Source: Pyrus communis (taxonomy: Eukaryota; Streptophyta; Magnoliopsida; Rosales; Rosaceae). Taken from it: a stretch of 64,000 nucleotides of DNA. Position numbers and translations under genes: made by a program. Positions 43,346 through 55,420 of the stretch are shown piece after piece. Position 1 is the first letter of the stretch. The number at the start of each line of letters is the position of its first letter. Location: contig NC_084804.1 in NCBI RefSeq assembly GCF_963583255.1, positions 20,218,061-20,282,060 on the forward strand, given 5' to 3'. A model generated the notes under the pieces. The model made no database searches and was not told where the DNA came from. It saw nothing but the letters and a program-made list of their open reading frames with translations.

Positions 43346-43775
43346 ACCCCTGTGCTTAGGAATCTGACGTGGAAGTTTTCTGCATCAAACCAGTTCACCA
43401 ATATCATCATGCAATCAGGTTCTTCCAAAACAACAATTTTTATCTCGATATTTTTATAGCCCTGATAGCATGAACATTCACCATAATGCATGACCCAACT
43501 TTATGTTTTTCGAATTTTAGATTCTACATAAATTGTGTATGCATTATATCCATGATGATTGAATTATGTGAATTTGATATTGCCATGAATTGCATCAAAT
43601 GTATGTCCATGCATTAAATTATTTATATGAATATGCATTGAATTAATCTGAAATTGAAAAAAATTATTAAAATATGGATTAGGGTTTCGTTCTAAACCCC
43701 TCGACCGTGTGAGTTGTGGTTGGCGAGCTGCCAAGCCATCGAGCCACTAGCCCTAGGCCTGCAACCTGTGTGGTT

Positions 43776-44449
43776 TGATAGAAGCATATTTATGCTACTT
43801 AGTTATGTTGTTTCCTTGCATTTAGTTAGCTAATTATTACTCATTATAGTGTTTTAAGCTATTTTCGTGTGTTTGTAGGTCCTAATGGCAAAGTTGGCAA
43901 GAAAGTGCATTTTGGAGCCATTTGGAGCAGTTTTGGGCATCAATGGGATAGCTTGTGAATGGAGCAAGATGGATGGACGAATTTGAAGACCAAAAGAGGC
44001 TAGGAACATGCTACAAATCTGGAGAAACAAGTTCAAGACAAAGAAGATAAGGAAAGAGCAAGAAACATGGACCATTATCCAAAAAACCTTATCTTATCCA
44101 AACCTTATCCTAACCTAATGTTGTTCCACCTTAATTTCAGCTGCAAAAAAGGCTTAATTTCATATTTATACGCTCAAATATATTGTTCTAGAAGACCTTA
44201 TCTGATCCTAAAAGAATGCTGCACCCTTTATTCCTTCTAGAAGTCCAATTTCTGCCACAAAACACATTGTTTCTAGAATCCCTAGAAAGGTGGCGCCTCT
44301 CCTTCTTCTAGAAGCCCTAAAACCTGCAATCTTTTCTCCTAAGATGGTGCAATCCTTTTCCTTTCAGATTTTGGTGCACCCTAATCCTTCTCCCACCTGA
44401 TTTCTACCAAACCCTAACCCTAATCTGATATCCCTAGGGTTTGCCGTGC

Positions 44450-44508
<59 letters not shown>

Positions 44509-45824
44509 TCATGTTTGTGCTGCAACCCCCTTACCATCCATTCACTCATTCATTCATTCATACATTCAGCCATCAAACACCATAATTCACACCATATCAC
44601 CCCAGTGCCGCAAGCAAGGAAGGAAGGAGAAAAATAGTGCCGTGCAATCTGCCATCCAAGCAAGGTTCAAAATCTGCCATTGGAGTGTGGAGTGTTTCTA
44701 GGTGCTTTCTATCATAGTTTTAGTTCAATGTTTATTTTAACTTGGTTTTCAATTATGATGAACATGGGGAACTAATTTCTTTATAGTTGGAGGTGAATTT
44801 GAAGCCATGATTATATGTTTTATATGAATTGATTACATCCAGTTATTGTTTCTTTAGTCTTGAATGTGATTTGCTTATCTGAGTTATTAAAACTTGTTTA
44901 TGTATGTTGATTGAGGGTCGACACTTAATTTGCATGCATGAATTTGATGCTAGAGTATAAGGGAATTTCACCTAATCGTTATTTGCTTATATTCACAAGT
45001 AGTGGAGGTTGCTAGTCACAATCGTGTTAAGTGAATCCTTGGCATGAGTCTCATGCGTTTCATAGTGATGAATGCCTTGTCAATGCTTATGATTTTCATA
45101 GAACTTAATGACTTTTGATATGTATCTTTATTATGCATTTCATATAGAGAACTTGAGAAAGATAATTTGGTTGCGATGCGTATTCCATCCAATTCAATGA
45201 GTTAAGGAAAATTTGAAAGTTAATTTATGCTTTTCATGGTTAATTTGGGGCATTGTCATTCATAGTCTAAAGGAATAATAACTGAAAATTGGTTTGTATG
45301 CATATGTCATGTGAGAAGGACTCTCTAACTAGCCTTTCACCCATTCAATTCACCTAATTTAGTGTCTAATCTGTTTAGTTTTGCAATCTGCCTTGTTCAA
45401 TTAATTTCGTCCAAATCAATCTCCCCTTTTATTAAGTGTGTTAGATTAGTTAGAAAAGTGTTTGAATATGTCCAATTTAGTGTTTTGAGTCTAAGTTAGT
45501 TAAATTTCATCCAAATAACTCCATAGAGTCAGTTTTGTGTCTATTTGCTAGTATTGTGTTGTTTAGAGTTAGTTTAGTGTTTCTAAGTCTAGTTTAGTGT
45601 TATTTAGTCTTTTGAGTCAAGTTAAGTCTTATTTTCATCAAAATCACTTGTTAGGTCTAGAATTGAGTCTTTTTTATTGTTTGTTGCTATTTTGAATGTT
45701 TTGAGTTAGTTTTGAGTTTATAGAGTCTAATTTAGTGTTTTTAAGTCTTATTTGTGTTGATTAGCATCCCTAGTTAATCCTCGGTCTAGAACGATCCCTA
45801 CTAGCATATATAGTACAATTATCA
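43776..45824 (+). repeat. 5' LTR of the Athila-like element
   Basis: About 2.05 kb, with a TA microsatellite at 44452-44505 and repeated TTAGTGTTTTGAGTCTA-like motifs in its 3' third. The exact end is uncertain by about 12 bp because both LTR ends are followed by CAATAGGGTT. Confidence 0.85.
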
Positions 45825-46076
45825 GCAATAGGGTTAGTGCCGTGAGTTTTCCTTTTGTTTCTGTTTTGTTTTGTTTTGTTTTCTGATTTTATTTTGTTTT
45901 GTTTGCTTTGTTTTAGGTACTAGTTTATGACTCATTGTTCTCAACCTATTTGTGCCAACATCTTGGAGTTTGACGACGATTTTGAACGAACTTTGAGAAG
46001 AAAGAGGAAGTAACCATAACCTAATCTACCTAGTTCAAGTTTAGAGTCCGAATCTGAATTTGAAGAAGAAGAAAGC

Positions 46077-46871
46077 ATGGCTGGGGACAATCTAACAATC
46101 AAAGAACTTTCAACCTCGGGGTCGGACAATGCCGTGCCTATTTGCATTCAATACCCTAGGGCAGCTCCGGACAAAACCGATGAGTTTGAATTGAAGTCAC
46201 CCTTGTTGCATCATATTCCCAAGTACCATGGGCTATCCATGGAAGATCCGAACAAGCATTTGAAGGAATTTGAAGTAGTATGCTCGAGTACGACACCCAT
46301 TAATGTAGATGGCAATATTCTGAAGATGAAAGCCTTTCCATTCTCTCTTTTGGAAAAGGCTAAAGATTGGTTGTACGAATTGTCACTTGGAACTGTCACT
46401 TCTTGGGAAAGCATGAAGCGGGCATTCTTAGAGAAGAAGATTAGCGGAATCTAACAAAACCAAGGAGATTCCTTTCCAGCATATTATGAGCATTTCAAAG
46501 CCCTTGTTGCATCTTGCCCACAACACCAAATGAAGGAAGAGCTTCTAATTCAATACTTTTATGAAGGACTCCTTCCAATTAAGAGACAAATGCTAGATGC
46601 CTTGGCAGGAGGTGCTTTTGTTGACAAAACACCGGTGGCTACCAAGGTCTTAATTGCAAATCGAGCCTTGAATGCACAACAATACGAGGGAGTTGGACAA
46701 AGAGACACCCCACGGCAACAACAAGTGAATGAGGTAAGTACAATTTCTGAAATTCAATCTCAATTAGCTAATCTCACTATGCTTGTATCTCAGGTTGTTG
46801 AAAGATCCAAAATGTAAGGTGAGGCCATATGTGAAGTGTGCTCTATGTAAGGACATCTCAATGATCAATGT
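46077..46871 (+). pseudogene. gag of the Athila-like element
   Basis: One frame runs from MAGDNLTIKELSTSG through HIPKYHGLSMEDPNKHLKEF, MKAFPFSLLEKAKDWLYEL, LVASCPQHQMKEELLIQYFY and EIQSQLANLTML to a CCHC zinc knuckle at 46830-46871 (CEVCSM.GHLNDQC). Stops interrupt it at 46452, 46815 and 46848 (the latter within the knuckle), and a short in-frame deletion after FLEKK is likely. The retrotrans_gag pattern (AFPFSL..KA.DWLY) is clear. It cannot be translated as a whole. Confidence 0.88.
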
Positions 46872-47503
46872 CCTCAATTGGTAGAGAATGGAGGATGAGA
46901 GAGTGCCCATGCCATGGGGTACCAAAGTCAAAATCAACCAAGGAATGATCCATACTCAAATACATACAATCTGGGATGGAGAGATCACCCAAATTTCAAA
47001 TGGAGGGAACCTCAACAACCTCAACAACAAGGAGGAATTCGACAGCCACCCCCTGGGATATATCAAAGGCCATTTGCACAATCTCAACCTCAATCACAAA
47101 CTGCCCAACAAAACTCAGGTTCGCTAATTGATAATGATCAAACTATTCAATTACTAACTTCTATATCGCAGGGATTACAAAATCAAAATAATAGAATAGC
47201 TAACCAAGAAAAGGAGATGAGTGACATGAAGAGTTCCTTGGGCAGTTTCGAGAGCAAGGCAAACTTCCTAGTTCAACCGTTGTGAATCCAAATGGAAGCT
47301 TTGAAACCGCCAAGACCATTACGTTGAGAAGTGGTAAAGAGCTTGGAAATCATCCAAAACCATCCAAACAAGGCCTTAACGAGGAGGAAAAGCTGATGCG
47401 AGAAGAAGAACAGGGAGCAAAGGCCACGACAAGGGTAGAACAACCCTTGCCGTAGCCCCCTAGTGCACCAAAACCGTCCCAAACCACCACAGTAAGTCCA
47501 AAT

Positions 47504-48301
47504 TTGAAATTTTCTAGTTCTCTTCCACTAAATATGCCCTTTCCTAGCAGGTTTATGCAATCTAAGAAAGAGGAGGATGAAAATGACATTCTGGAGACGT
47601 TTAGGAAGGTGCACCTCAATATCCCGCTCCTTGATGCTATAAAGCAAATCTCGAAGTACGCTAAGTTTTTGAAGAAGCTTTGTACAACAAGGAAACAGAT
47701 TCAGGAGAAAGAGGTGGCACATGTAAGTGAGAATGTCTCTGCAATGTTGCAAAGAAAGCTGCCACCTAAATGCAAAGATCCAGGTAGTTTCACTATCCCT
47801 TGTGTAATTGGTAATACAAGGTTTGAACATGCTATGCTAGATTTAGGTGCATCAATTAATGTCATGCCATATTCTGTTTATGCATCTATGAATCTAGGAG
47901 AGCTTAAAAATGATGGTGTTATTATTCAATTAGCCAATCGATCTAATGCATACCCGAAAGGAGTTTTGGAAGATGTTTTGGTGTAGGTAGACCACTTGAT
48001 TTTTCCTACAGATTTCTATGTGCTTGACATGGAGGATTCAGCCCACTCTCCACCATCGCCAATCTTACTTGGACGACCTTTGATGAAAACAGCCCACACC
48101 AAGATTGACGTGGCCAAGGGAGCCTTAACTATGGAGTTTGGTGGCGATATGATTAACTTTAAAGTTTCTGAATCTATTGAGAATCCTAATGATGTTCGTT
48201 CTTGTTTTGCCATTGATGTAATTAAAAATATAGGGCAGGAATGTTCAACACCAATTAAGAAGGATGCATTTCGGACCCCTAACGAAGAGGAATTGGAATA
48301 A
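47504..48301 (+). pseudogene. Retropepsin region of the Athila-like element
   Basis: Contains PPKCKDPGSFTIPCVIGN then MLDLGASINVMPYSVYASMN, where the catalytic triad motif is Asp-Leu-Gly. Near 48080 follows PILLGRPLMKTAHTKIDVAK, the typical downstream ILGRPFL-like segment of retropepsins. A TAG at 47984-47986 splits the frame into 47504-47986 and 47996-48301. Upstream acidic and Lys-rich sequence (QSKKEEDENDILETFRKVHL) is the usual gag-PR linker. Confidence 0.85.
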
Positions 48302-48453
48302 AGCACAAGGGACACACCCCTACCATCAAGAAACCCAATCTGGCCGAAAGCACCCCTAGTGATTTTGTTAACAATGCCGCTACTTTTGAGCCTTTATCGT
48401 AATATATTGGTGAGCCACCTATTCCAATTCCAATTCCTATTTCAACTAATAGG

Positions 48454-48648
48454 TTGTTACCTTCTTTGGTGCAGGTTTCCAATCGAATCCAAGCTGGTGA
48501 GAGAGTTTACATGGACTTTAGGAAGCTCAACGCCACAATTAGGAAGGATCACTATCCCCTTCCATTCATTGAGCCTTATTATGAGTATTTTGAGGAGCAT
48601 ATCCTGGAGGATGTACCCCTCCATGCCGTGGGCTCTAATGAAGCTTAA
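48454..48648 (+). pseudogene. Reverse transcriptase N-terminal stub
   Basis: Reads GERVYMDFRKLNATIRKDHY then PLPFIEPYYEYFEEHILEDV. The D-(F/Y)-R-x-L-N and DH(Y/F)PLPF motifs mark the start of a Ty3/gypsy reverse transcriptase. The frame then leaves the family; the catalytic YxDD, RNase H and integrase are absent, consistent with an internal deletion. Confidence 0.8.
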
Positions 48649-50626
48649 AAGGAGGTATCGTCCGGCTGGAAGACGTTAAAGCAAGCGCTTCTTAGGAGGC
48701 AAGCCACGCAAATAAAGACCTAGGAATCTCCAACACTCCACAACCAGATTTGCGTTCCTAAACCCAACTCTTTATTGCTTTTACTTTGCCATGATTGTCA
48801 TGTTTGTTAGTTGTGTTATTTGTTTGTTTGTTTGTGAGTCTATGCTTAAAACATTGAGGACAATGTTTGGTTTAAGTGTTGGGGGGGGGGGGGTAAACAA
48901 GTTGTTTTTGCATGATTTTCGTGGGATTTTATCACCTCTCACTTCTAAAGTTGTTACTCACTGTTTTTAAGTGTTTTTAGTGTGTTTTGGAGTGTTTTTA
49001 TGTGTCTTAAATAGAAAATACGAAAATTTGAAAAAAAAAATCGAAAAAGAGTGTTTGAAAAACCCAAAAAGAATCGTTTTTAGAGTCATTTGTGTGTGTT
49101 TGTTTGTGTCTTAGGGTACATTCCAACACAATGATGAGGATTTGGTTTTTAATTGCATGATTGTTAAAGAAAGTTACAAACATGGATGAAAGTTTGATTT
49201 GCTCTTTGGTTTATGCTTAGTTGTGACATTTACAAATTCACATGTAATCACAAAAAGGAAAGAAAAAAAAAAAATCAGTTTTTGTAACATGCTTGAAGGA
49301 AGAAACTCAAACTAACGCTACAACCCTGAGAGACTTGAGCCTAAACTTTATTTGGAGAGTTATTAATCTTGATCTTTTTGTTTTCTAAAGTTGTTGCATG
49401 ATCTCATTAGTTCTTTGCTTGGTTGCTACTTAGAATGCGTTTCATCACTATAGTTCCAAATACTAGAACTCATACTCGTTTCATTCAAAGCATGAAATTG
49501 ATTAGCATAACAAATAACAAGATGAAGTTGTTTAGTTTAAGCCCAGAGCCAAAAAGCCTTATCCTTTGCATATGTATTGTAGGTTTAACCCCTTTGAGCC
49601 TTATTTAGCCTATTTTCTTTGTTAGCCACATTATCCTTACCTAGCCTAGAATAGGAATACCCATACCCTTGTTCTTAAAGGATAGTGAAGCATAACTTAG
49701 AGGGAATTCCTTTTGTTCTACAAATTAGAGAAAAACAAGTGTGGGGGAAGGGTTTTTTGTTTTGAATTTCTGAAGTTGTGTTTAGTGTGCCAAAAGAAAG
49801 AAAGAGCACGAAAGAAGAAAGAAAGAAAAAAAACATGAAAAAGAAGAAAAAGTTGAAGAAAAGAAAGAAAAAGAGTTGAAAATAAGTGAGAATGAACTCA
49901 CAAGTATTGGTTGTTGAAGAAAGGGTCCAAAAGTTTGAATCTGGCCCTAAGTGTTGTGTGAATCTTCCCTTCATGTTTAAAGTTGATTTTTGCATTCAAA
50001 AGTGAATTCTAAGTGTTTATTTCATTACTTTGCTTACTATTGCTTTAAGAACTTTTGTTTATCCTTACCTTTCTTTGTTAGCCAATACCTTAGCCCCGTT
50101 ACAACCCTTAGACTTCTATCTTGATTGTTATGTGTTTCAATATGTGGAGTTTAAAATTGGTACGAGCATATGGTATCCCTGGTTCTCGCGTCTAAGTAGT
50201 GGCATTCCATTCATGAGATCATATCATATACATGTTAATAATTCTAGAAAGTGCCTTATTTGATTATACATATGTGAGTGCTAGTCTACATGTTTACATC
50301 AATCTTCTCACATATGCCTAGTGTAGGGAGTGTGGTCAGAAAATCTGTGAGAAAATAGAGAGTATGTCCGGTGAGGGATTGAGGAATTCTCTAAGGCATG
50401 TTACTACATTCAAAATGTTGTTTTAATTGATTAAATGCGAGCTAGTGAGTGGTTACTACGGTTAAGTATATGCTCGAGGGTAGGGATAACTAAAATATAT
50501 GTGAGTAGTGATTTTTAATATGTCATGTTGCATTGGAAATCCCTGAGGCAATTGTTGGAAGGTTTAGGTTTGTTTTATTTGTTTTGTTTTGCTCGAGGAC
50601 TAGTAAAAGCTAAGTGTGGGGGAATT
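48649..50626. other. Non-coding 3' region of the Athila-like element
   Basis: Long AT-rich segment between the pol stub and the 3' LTR, typical of Athila-type elements. A G-run is at 48883-48894. ORFs 49423-49608 and 50030-50263 have no domains. Confidence 0.6.
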
Positions 50627-51447
50627 TGATAGGAGCATATTTATGCTACTTAGTTATGTTGTTTCTTTGCATTTAGTTAGCCAATTACTCTTATTATAGT
50701 GTTTTAAGCTATTTTCGTGTGTTTGTAGGTCCTAATGGCAAAGTTGGCAAGAAAGTGCATTTTGGAGGCATTTGGAGCAGTTTTGGGCATCAATGGGATA
50801 GCTTGTGAGTGAAGCAAGATGGATGGACGAATTTGAAGACCAAAAGAGGCTAGGAACATGCTACAAATCTGGAGAAGCAAGTTCAAGACAAAGAAGATAA
50901 GGAAAGAGCAAGAAACATGGAACATTATCCAAAGAACCTTATCTTATCCAAACCTTATCCTAACCTAATCTTGTTCCACCTTAATTTCAGCTGCAAAAAG
51001 GGCTTAATTTCAGATTTATACAATTAAATATATGGTTCTAGAAGACCTTATCTGATCCTAAAAGAATGCCGCACCCTTTATTCCCTCTAGAAGTCCAATT
51101 TCTGCCACAAAACACATTGTTTCTAGAATCCCTAGAAAGGTGGCGCCTTTCCTTCTTCTAGAAGCCCTAAAACCTAGAATCCTTTTCTCCTAGGATTGGG
51201 CAATCCTTTTCCTTTCAGATTTTGGTGCACCCTAGTCCTTCTCCCACCTGATTTCTACCAAACCCTAACCCTAATCTGATATCCCTAGGGTTTGCCGTGC
51301 ATTATATATATATATAAATTCATGTTTGTGCTGCAACCCCCCTACCATCCATTCACTCATTCATTCATTCATACATATATATATATATATATATATATTC
51401 ATGTTTGTGCTGCAACCCCCTACCATCCATTCACTCATTCATTCATT

Positions 51448-51487
<40 letters not shown>

Positions 51488-52806
51488 TGTTTGTGCTGCA
51501 ACCCCCCTACCATCCATTCACTCATTCATTCATTCATTCATACATTCAGCCATTGGACACCATAATTCACACCACATCACCCCAATGTTGCAAGCAAGGA
51601 AGAAAGGAGAAGAAGAGTGCCGTGCAATCTATCATCCAAGGAGGGTTCAAAATCTTCCATTGGAGTGTGGAGTGTTTCTGGGTGCTTTCTATCATAATTT
51701 TAGTTCAATGTTTATTTTAACTTGGTTTTCAATTATGATGAACATGGGGAACTAATTTTTTTATAGTTGGAGGTGAATTCGAAGCCATGATTATATGTTT
51801 TATATGAATTGATTACATCCAGTTATTGTTTCTTTAGTCTTGAATGTGATTTGCTTATATGAGTTATTAAAACTTGTTTATGTATGTTGATTGAGGGTCG
51901 ACACTTAATTTGCATGCATGAATTTGATGCTAGAGTATAAGGGAATTTCACCTAATCGTTATTTGCTTATATTCACAAGTAATGGAGGTTGTTAGTCACA
52001 ATCATGTTAAGTGAATCCTTGGCATGAGTCTCATGCGTTTCATAGTGATGAATGCCTTGTCAATGCTTATGATTTTCATAGAACTTAATGACTTTTGATA
52101 TGTATCTTTATTATGCGTTTCATATAGAGAACTTGAGAAAGATAATTTGGTTGCGATACGTATTCCGTCCAATCAATGAGTTAAGGAAAATCTGAAAGTT
52201 AATTTATGCTTTTCATGGTTAATTTGGGGCATTGTCATTCATAGCCTAAAGGAATAATAATTGGAAATTGGTTTGTATGCATATGTCATGTGTGGAGAAG
52301 GACCCTCTAACTAGCCTTTCACCCATTCAATTCATCTAATTTAGTGTCTAATTTGTTTAGTTTTGCAATCTACCTAGTTTAATTAATTTCGTCCAAATCA
52401 ATCTCCCCTTTTATTAAGTGTGTTAGATTAGTTAGAAAAGTGTTTGAATCTGTCCAATTTAGTGTTTTGAGTCTAAGTTAGTTAAATTTCGTCCAAATAA
52501 CTCCATAGAGTCAGTTTTGTGTCTATTTGCTAGTATTGTGTTGTTTAGAGTTAGTTTAGTGTTTCTAAGTCTAGTTTAGTGTTATTTAGTCGTTCGAGTC
52601 AAGTTAAGTCTTATTTTCGTCAAAATCACTTGTTAGGTCTAGAATTGAGTCTTTTTGATTGTTTGTTGCTGTTTTGAATGTTTTGAGTTAGTTTTGAGTT
52701 TATAGAGTCTAATTTAGTGTTTTTAAGTCTTATTTGTGTTGATTACCATCCCTAGTTAATCCCCGGTCTAGAACGATCCTTACTTGCATATGTACTACAA
52801 TTATCA
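50627..52806 (+). repeat. 3' LTR of the Athila-like element
   Basis: About 2.18 kb, longer than the 5' LTR because the segment (TA)n plus TTCATGTTTGTGCTGCAACC and the CATT-rich tract is present three times at about 51303-51545, against once in the 5' LTR. Otherwise collinear. Confidence 0.85.
51303..51545 (+). repeat. Triplicated (TA)n / CATTCATT compound minisatellite
   Basis: Three units, each a TA run followed by TTCATGTTTGTGCTGCAACC, CCTACCATCCATTCACTCAT and CATTCATT repeats. The units are about 75-100 bp. ORFs through it (51292-51755) are repeat translations. Confidence 0.88.
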
Positions 52807-54056
52807 TCAATAGGGTTTAATTTGTGTGTTAGAATATATCACATCATGGTTGAGCCAAGCCGCAAGACCACGAAGCCAGAGCTATGGGTTCCTGGTATGA
52901 AACCCAGAAAAAACTCGACCCCTTCCATTGCGTCTTTTCCCTCACAGGTGGGCCTGCATCCCAATCCTAACCTTCGGTCCTCGTCCCGACTACCTGAAGA
53001 TCTTCCCCCGATGGATTTTTGGCTGAGATTCGTTTGAATCTCACCAGTTTTTCTTCGAAATTCCGAGTTAATTTTTCTAGGTTTTCTAAACACATTGAGA
53101 GTCTCTACTCTTCTTTTACCTCTATGGGTTGCCGTCGAACCCTTTTTTTTTTTACCGTGATTGTTACTCCACGACACGACCGCTTGAAGCGATGACGCCA
53201 GTCTCATTCTTTGGCGAGTTCACCCAGCTAATGCTGGGGTGTCTAGTTCAAACCCCAAGCCTACTTGGGCTTGGCCTGTTATTGGTAAGCACCAACCCTT
53301 TGGGTTTTGGAGCTCTTCTCAGCCTAACACCGGCCTTCTTTGGCGACGGTGTTCCTGTGTCTCGCACCACAAAGGATCACAGCCCACGTGGCTGTTACAG
53401 CTTCCATGTACCGTGACGCATAGGATTGTGTCCCCCTGGGTACATATGTTCTCGAAGCACCAGATTAGAGCTTGTTTGGGCCTCTGTCTTTGGGCTTGCA
53501 CCTGCATCCCATTTTCTGTGATGCTGGGCCTGCCTGCATGCTGGGCCTGTGCCTACCCCAGCCCAGTTTTGGGGTTGGACCTCACAACACTAGTTCACCC
53601 AGCCCACCCATGGGCTTTGGTCCAAATTGTTGGACCCCGAGGTTTAATTGCCTATTTTTTAGGTACGTTTGGGTTTTATAATTTTTCACCCTCACTTTAA
53701 ATTTGGCCCGAAGTCCAAATAATTAATTCCATTATAATTATAGACCCGAAGTTCTATTTGCTTATTTTCTTGTTGCATATTTCTGTATATATATTTGTGT
53801 TTGTCAGCAGGAACATAAGAACCTGAAGTTCATAATTATTTTGAAACCTGAAGTTTCTAGAAACATGCCTTGTTTGAAAACCTTAAATTTTCCTTAAAAA
53901 CATCACCCATAAAAACCTGAAGCTTTTCATGCGAATTTAAACCAATACATGTCCATTAGAACTTGAATGTTCTACTTCTATGTGAATGGATTGAATTTTT
54001 TTTCTTCATTACACTAATCACATCTTGTCCATTTATCTTGTCCATTTATTTAGAGA
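52807..54056. other. Retroelement-like debris
   Basis: From 53690 to 53990 there are repeated CCTGAAGTT / CCCGAAGTT motifs resembling the leader of some plant copia elements. ORFs at 52822-53700 are Pro/Ser/Leu-rich without domains. No intact gene. Confidence 0.35.
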
Positions 54057-55420
54057 CTACTGGATATTCCTCTTCGTCAAGTTATTGGTGGCCTCCAAGT
54101 GCTCGGATTTGGTGAAGATGCCATTGTTTCGAATTGTCATGGTTGGCAACTTTTTGTTAGCATCTGCGCTTCTTTTAGACTGCGCAACTGGCTTGTCCAA
54201 GTATATGTCGACCTTTCCTTCTTTCACCAACTTCTCTAGGTAGTTACTCCAAATGTAACAGTTGTCGGTTGTGTGATCGGGACCTCGATGGAATGCGCAG
54301 TACTTAGTGTGGTCCAACTTGGAGGTATCTCCATTTGATTGCTTCAACAGCTTGAACCATGGTTTTCTCTTGATATCGTTGAGGATTTGGTAGATCAGGA
54401 TCAAGAACTTAGAGTAGTTTTTGGGCATCGGGCCTCCTTTAGTTGGGGACCGGTCTTTGCGTTTGGCCTCCTGCTTGCTTTTGTTGTTGTACTGCTTCTT
54501 GTCCTCCTTCTTCTAAGCTAATACCGATTCTTTTCGAGACTGCTCGGGTACTTTGTCTGCTCGCTGAGCCTTGTCCCAAAGTGCATGCTTCTCTTCTAGA
54601 GTGAATGAGTCTGCCAAAGTTAGACCTTCTTTTCCTCCTTAACTTCAAGTCTACTCTATCTCAAAGTCTATTCTAAAAAATAATTTTTTTTTTATATTAT
54701 ATTTAGATTTTTTTGTTTTTATTAGAAGAAAGAAAGGGTACGCTCTCTAGAAGATTTTCTCAGCGTTATTATTCAAATAACGGGTGGTCTACTGGAGTCC
54801 TTTTTGGAAGGCTGCACTAGCTATCAAGTTGTTGCACCCGACTATCTTTGCCTTTTCTTCTTTGAACCAATTCACATAGTCACGAAGCGACTTCTTTGGG
54901 TTTTTATTGACATTGAACAAGTAGTCAGACTTCTTCTTGATCGAGTGAGATGATGAATATTCTTTGGTGAAAACGAAAGGCAGTTCGTCAAAACTCTAGA
55001 TGGATTATAGTAGCAGGGTGTGGAACCAATCTTATGCCTCGCCTTGTAGAGTGGTAATATCTTGCACATGAGTGTGTCATTGTTTCGATAGAGCTTTAGG
55101 TGCCTCTTTCAGTCTCCATCCCTATTGAAGGATGTGAAATGTGGCACGCTGAACTTGCGTGGAAGCTCTGCCTGCTCGATCTCATTTGTGAAGGGTGACT
55201 TGCTTATGTTGGTAATGTCCTGTTGCAGTTCCTAGTCAATGACCTCGTTGCATTGGAAATCGCACAATCGTTCGGTCAGGAGCCTCTCTACTTCTTCCTC
55301 AATATGCCTTTGTTAGGGGTAATGAAGCTCTCGACTGCCCCTGGTCGTGCCCTACTGGTTTAGGCTGCTCTTCCATGTGTTCGGCTCGTCTATGTCTCAG
55401 CTGCGGTGTTTGTGGTACGT
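54057..55420 (-). pseudogene. Ty3/gypsy gag relic
   Basis: Minus-strand frames, in order from 55420 down: RRRAEH-like basic region, then ARHKIGSTPCYYNPSRVL, RSLTTCSMSIKTQRSRFV (both frame-shifted copies of the retrotrans_gag core), a Lys/Gln-rich linker near 54500, and finally MPKNYSKFLILIYQILNDIK, KYCAFHRGPDHTTDNCYIW and LEKLVKEGKVDIYLDKP at 54150-54428. The last part holds the short C-x2-H..H-x4-C knuckle. Several stops and frameshifts separate the pieces. It ends abruptly at about 54057, so protease and pol are missing. Confidence 0.78.

Larger units (their letters stand above)
43776..52806 (+). mobile_element. Ty3/gypsy element (Athila-like), pol mostly deleted
   Basis: Two direct LTRs, 43776-45824 and 50627-52806, start TGATAG and end near TTATCA. 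By eye they differ at about 4% of positions. Between them lie a gag frame (46077-46871), a protease region (47504-48301) and a stub of reverse transcriptase (48454-48648), followed by non-coding sequence with GGACAATGTTTGGTTTAAGT and a G-run. The purine tract AGTGTGGGGGAATT precedes the 3' LTR. I found no clear target duplication, and the primer site after the 5' LTR is not recognisable. Confidence 0.85.

Noticed and set aside
44446..44637. ORF with Tyr-Ile repeats
   Set aside because: Translation of a TA microsatellite in the LTR; likewise the ORFs at 51292-51755.
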